Assembly: GCA_050948665.1 (NCBI GenBank)
Contig: JBMNEH010000001.1
Location: 806,001 to 870,000 of the forward strand
Source: JBMNEH01 sp050948665
Lineage (GTDB): Bacteria > Bacillota > Clostridia > Christensenellales > UMGS416
DNA length: 64,000 nucleotides
Direction of reading: 5' to 3'
Below, one piece after another: positions 61,597 through 64,000 of this stretch (within the stretch, counting starts at the first letter, position 1; every line of letters begins with the position of its first letter). A program made the position numbers and the translations under genes. Under the pieces are notes generated by a model. It was not told where the DNA came from and did not search any database. It was given only the letters and a program-made list of their open reading frames with translations.

Positions 61597-63108
61597 TTAT
61601 TGCTCTTGCTTCATTGCAACGCTTTCATTCTTTACACGGAACATGATCTGCTGTACGTGTTCCGCTGGAAGTTTCTTTGTGAACAGCGAACCGAGGAAGG
61701 TCAGCAACACCGAAGAGACCATAGCGATGGCGCCTGAGGAGAGAGAGTTAAGCCAACTGATACCCAGAGGAAGCAAATTTAGGCCGAGACAGATTGCCAG
61801 ACCGCCGATCATGCCGATCCATGCGCCGTCCTTGGTGGTACCCTTCCAGTAAAGTCCCATTAGGAAGGGACCAAGAAAGGCGCCGGCCAGGCAACCCCAT
61901 GAGAGGCTCATCAGCTTCACGATCCCCTGCACCTTGTTCAAATCAAGAAAGAAAGACAACGCGATGAATACACCGCACATGAGGCGCATAAGAATATTCT
62001 GCGCCTTGGGTTTGATATTCTTGAAAAACAAACCGCCCACCAGATCCATACTGATGGAAGAGCTGGAGACCAACACCAGAGAAGTCAAGGTAGAAAGACT
62101 GGCGGAAAGCACCAGTACCAGTATAACGCCGATCAACGCGGAACCCCAAATGCCGGAGGGAATGATGCTTTGCAGAAGGCGGGGCATGATCTGGCTTGTG
62201 GAAGTCATATCTTCCGGTGCCACAAAAAGGTGACCAAAGCCACCGATAAAATAGCTTCCGCCGGCAACGATGGTTGCAAACACCGTGGAAATAACAGTGC
62301 CGCGAAGAATAGCTTTCTCGTCTCGAATGGCATAGAATTTATGCACCATTTGAGGAAGTCCCCAAGTTCCCAGGCTTGTAAGGACGAAAACACTGATGAG
62401 AGAGAAGAGGTTTTCAGAAGAGCCGAATACAGCGCCGTAAGCGGGGTCGATTGCGCTGAGCCTCCGCATACCCTCAGTCAGACCGCCCACCGTAGGATCG
62501 ACCAACACCAGCGCAACTACGATAATGATGCCGACCAGCATGATGCAACCCTGTATAAAATCCGTCAGTGCGGTAGCTTTATAACCGCCGGCAATCAGGT
62601 AGGAGGCGGAAATAATAACCATTGCAACCATACAAATAATGTAGGGCACATTCAAAAGAGATTCAAACAATGTGCTGAGCCCCTGGTATACTGAGGCGGA
62701 ATAGGGCACAAGAAAAACAAAAATCAACACCGAAGCCATAAGCTTCAGTCCTTTGGACCGGTACCGCTTTTCGAAAAAGTCCGGCATGGTGGATGCGCCC
62801 AGCTGCTGGGTCATCCGACGGGTGCGTTTTGCCAGTACAATCCAGGCCAGCAGGCTGCCGATGATGGCATTTCCAATGCCGATCCAAGTGCTGGAAATGC
62901 CGAACTGCCATCCGAACTGCCCTGCATAGCCAATAAATACCACGGCGGAGAAGTAGCTAGTCCCGTAGGAGAAAGCGCTCATCCAGCCGCCCAAAGAACG
63001 GCCGCCCAAAAAGAAATCATCCATGCTCTTTACCCGACGGCTGCTGTAAACCGCAACGCTAATCAGAAGAAGCGCATAGATGCCCAAAAATACCCATGAT
63101 AACTGCAT
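61597..63108 (-). CDS. Sodium:solute symporter family (SSS) transporter
   Basis: A 503-residue protein with about 13 hydrophobic segments. The N-terminus (SMDDFFLGGRSLGGWMSAFSYGTSYFSAVVFIGYAGQFG) matches the SSS family, as do TMPDFFEKRYRS and the sodium-site helix VLSASLSTLTSLVLVSSSSISMDL near residue 335. Closest types are PutP/pantothenate/sugar symporters; the substrate is not clear. I prefer ATG 63108, 9 bases after GGAAGG; ATG 63117 directly abuts that site. It may supply the substrate of the nearby UroD-like enzymes or of the sugar isomerase. Confidence 0.88.
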   Translation of the reverse strand: MQLSWVFLGIYALLLISVAVYSSRRVKSMDDFFLGGRSLGGWMSAFSYGTSYFSAVVFIGYAGQFGWQFGISSTWIGIGNAIIGSLLAWIVLAKRTRRMTQQLGASTMPDFFEKRYRSKGLKLMASVLIFVFLVPYSASVYQGLSTLFESLLNVPYIICMVAMVIISASYLIAGGYKATALTDFIQGCIMLVGIIIVVALVLVDPTVGGLTEGMRRLSAIDPAYGAVFGSSENLFSLISVFVLTSLGTWGLPQMVHKFYAIRDEKAILRGTVISTVFATIVAGGSYFIGGFGHLFVAPEDMTSTSQIMPRLLQSIIPSGIWGSALIGVILVLVLSASLSTLTSLVLVSSSSISMDLVGGLFFKNIKPKAQNILMRLMCGVFIALSFFLDLNKVQGIVKLMSLSWGCLAGAFLGPFLMGLYWKGTTKDGAWIGMIGGLAICLGLNLLPLGISWLNSLSSGAIAMVSSVLLTFLGSLFTKKLPAEHVQQIMFRVKNESVAMKQEQ

Positions 63109-63193
63109 GTTGTCCATCCTTCCGTACTACATAGTACTCCCAATATTCTACCAAACTACAGATTCGCATTGGCGAACCTATCCTACAAAAAAT

Positions 63194-63222
63194 AACATAG
63201 CATAGAATTTATGAAAAAGCAA
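63194..63222 (-). promoter_or_regulatory. Promoter of the symporter gene
   Basis: On the minus strand TTGCTT (63217-63222), a 17-bp spacer and an extended -10, TGC-TATGTT (63194-63199), lie about 85 bp before the start. Confidence 0.6.
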
Positions 63223-63247
63223 GCGCTGTCTTTAACACTTTTATACC

Positions 63248-63314
63248 GCCGACAGTGGAGTTCCTGCATAAGCGACTTTGGATATCAGCACATGCAGTAA
63301 AAAACCCTGTCGGC
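63248..63314. repeat. Nested inverted repeat upstream of the symporter promoter
   Basis: Outer arms GCCGACAG (63248-63255) and CTGTCGGC (63307-63314) are perfect. Inner arms CTGCAT (63264-63269) and ATGCAG (63292-63297) are perfect and nested symmetrically, each 8-9 bases inside. There is no T-tract, so it is not an ordinary terminator. It may be a regulatory site or a folded RNA. The rest of 63315-63549 shows no gene. Confidence 0.5.
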
Positions 63315-63549
63315 AAACAGATTTAGGCCTTGTTTCAATATACTCAACAGCTTGCGAAGACAGAGAAAAGTCTTTTACAAACAAAGATTACCAGTTCATA
63401 TGATTGTGCGGACACAAATAAAGCTGACTGCCTCAAGGCATGCAGCCTTATCTGTCAGTTGACAATAAACGCTCAAGGCGTAGCGTTAAAAGCTGTGATC
63501 AATCGGGTCAGGCGGGAAGGGACTTCCCCGTCCATCCGCTAAAAATCGT

Positions 63550-64000
63550 TTATTCGACGAATCCGGTCTCTTTCATATTGAAGTATGCGGTTCGAACGGT
63601 ATCCTCCGTGGAAAGGTGGTAGGGCATATCCTGTTCGATAATGGCATAGGGGCAGCCTACCTCGGCCGCCGCGCCAAGACAATCCTCCATATCTACAAGG
63701 CCGGTACCCGGAGTAGTATACCGGGGCACTTTGACTGTTCGCCGTGGCTTGTACTCGAAATTGTCTCCGCGGGCATAATCCTTTACATGGAGAGCAGCAA
63801 GCCGGCTGCCAAGCTGTCGGATGATCCGTGCGGGATTTTCTCCGGCGTACTGCGCCCAAGCCAGATCCAGCTCAAATTCCACCGTGGGCGCCAATGCGGC
63901 AATCATCCAAAAAAGCGGCACGCCGTTATAGCAGGTGATGAACTCCTGGTCATGGTTGTGGAAGATAAACTTCAGACCTTCTTCCCGGCATGCTTTGGCT
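63550..64000 (-). CDS. Sugar phosphate isomerase/epimerase-like TIM-barrel protein, C-terminal part (partial)
   Basis: The gene continues past the right edge; about 149 codons are visible. FIFHNHDQEF is the typical metal-binding segment of xylose-isomerase-like TIM barrels. VEFELDLAWAQYAGENP and LHVKDYARGDNF give the Asp, His and Lys of the metal site, and YAIIEQDMP the last glutamate. Members isomerise or epimerise sugars, inositols or hydroxypyruvate, and often act with Gfo/Idh/MocA oxidoreductases. It lies upstream of the symporter in the same direction, 430 bp away. Confidence 0.85.
   Translation of the reverse strand, partial: AKACREEGLKFIFHNHDQEFITCYNGVPLFWMIAALAPTVEFELDLAWAQYAGENPARIIRQLGSRLAALHVKDYARGDNFEYKPRRTVKVPRYTTPGTGLVDMEDCLGAAAEVGCPYAIIEQDMPYHLSTEDTVRTAYFNMKETGFVE

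Noticed and set aside
1..64000. CRISPR arrays, insertion sequences, tRNA or rRNA genes, prophage structural genes
   Set aside because: No regularly spaced repeats, transposase motifs, tRNA-like cloverleaf or rRNA segments, or phage structural proteins were noticed on reading both strands.

Overview
The window reads as chromosomal DNA of an anaerobic Gram-positive bacterium, most likely a gut-type or fermentative member of the Clostridia. The basis is the mix of strong AGGAGG-type ribosome binding sites, compact sigma-A promoters, a tryptophan-type T-box leader, a reverse-domain rubrerythrin, acetate kinase, the yceD-rpmF and tmcAL-ackA neighbourhoods, BMP-type nucleoside uptake, and many cytoplasmic glycosidases. 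No tRNA, rRNA, insertion sequence, prophage structural gene or CRISPR array was seen. The species cannot be named from the sequence alone.

Layout. 0-5.6 kb: end of a polyamine ABC importer (potC', potD), ribosomal proteins L13/S9 behind a structured leader, thioredoxin reductase, phosphoglucosamine mutase, rubrerythrin. 5.8-10.3 kb: GH29 fucosidase, a convergent Gfo/Idh/MocA oxidoreductase, maf and an MreB-like gene. 10.5-13.6 kb: T-box leader with a UGG specifier and a three-gene ABC importer, read as tryptophan uptake (trpXYZ). 13.6-17 kb: L32, YceD, acetate kinase, and TmcAL divergent from ackA across overlapping promoters. 17-24 kb: decayed MATE gene, GH2 glycosidase, Fur-family regulator, CE7 esterase, and a coupled PD-(D/E)XK-like/SNF2 helicase pair. 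24.2-36.6 kb: polysaccharide deacetylase, deoC-pdp, a large GH2 coupled to an MBL-fold hydrolase, uridine kinase, and a BMP-type nucleoside ABC importer. 36.7-41.5 kb: uvrBA. 41.7-47.5 kb: an aldolase/PfkB kinase/FucI-like isomerase operon followed by GH30 and a second MBL hydrolase. 47.6-50.6 kb (minus): Sua5, phosphopantetheinyl transferase, a 58-residue unknown protein and ApbE. 50.6-53.5 kb: a probable structured RNA, then an SPFH/zinc-ribbon protein with a membrane zinc-ribbon partner. 53.6-57.5 kb: a leader peptide and terminator in front of a heterodimeric ABC exporter. 57.7-64 kb: three uroporphyrinogen-decarboxylase-superfamily proteins, a sodium:solute symporter and the end of a sugar isomerase/epimerase.

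How the genes fit together. Two themes recur. The first is intracellular breakdown of imported glycans: GH29, GH2 (two), GH30, CE7 and a deacetylase all lack export signals, and a ketose-type isomerase-kinase-aldolase module could feed the products into glycolysis. The second is nucleoside salvage: BMP-ABC uptake, uridine kinase, pyrimidine-nucleoside phosphorylase and deoxyribose-phosphate aldolase.

The points most worth a second look are the leader-peptide attenuator in front of the ABC exporter (reminiscent of bmrB-bmrCD), the long-stem RNA candidate near 50.6 kb, the SPFH/zinc-ribbon pair, the nuclease-helicase pair, the twice-repeated glycosidase-MBL pairing, and the cluster of UroD-like methyltransferase candidates.
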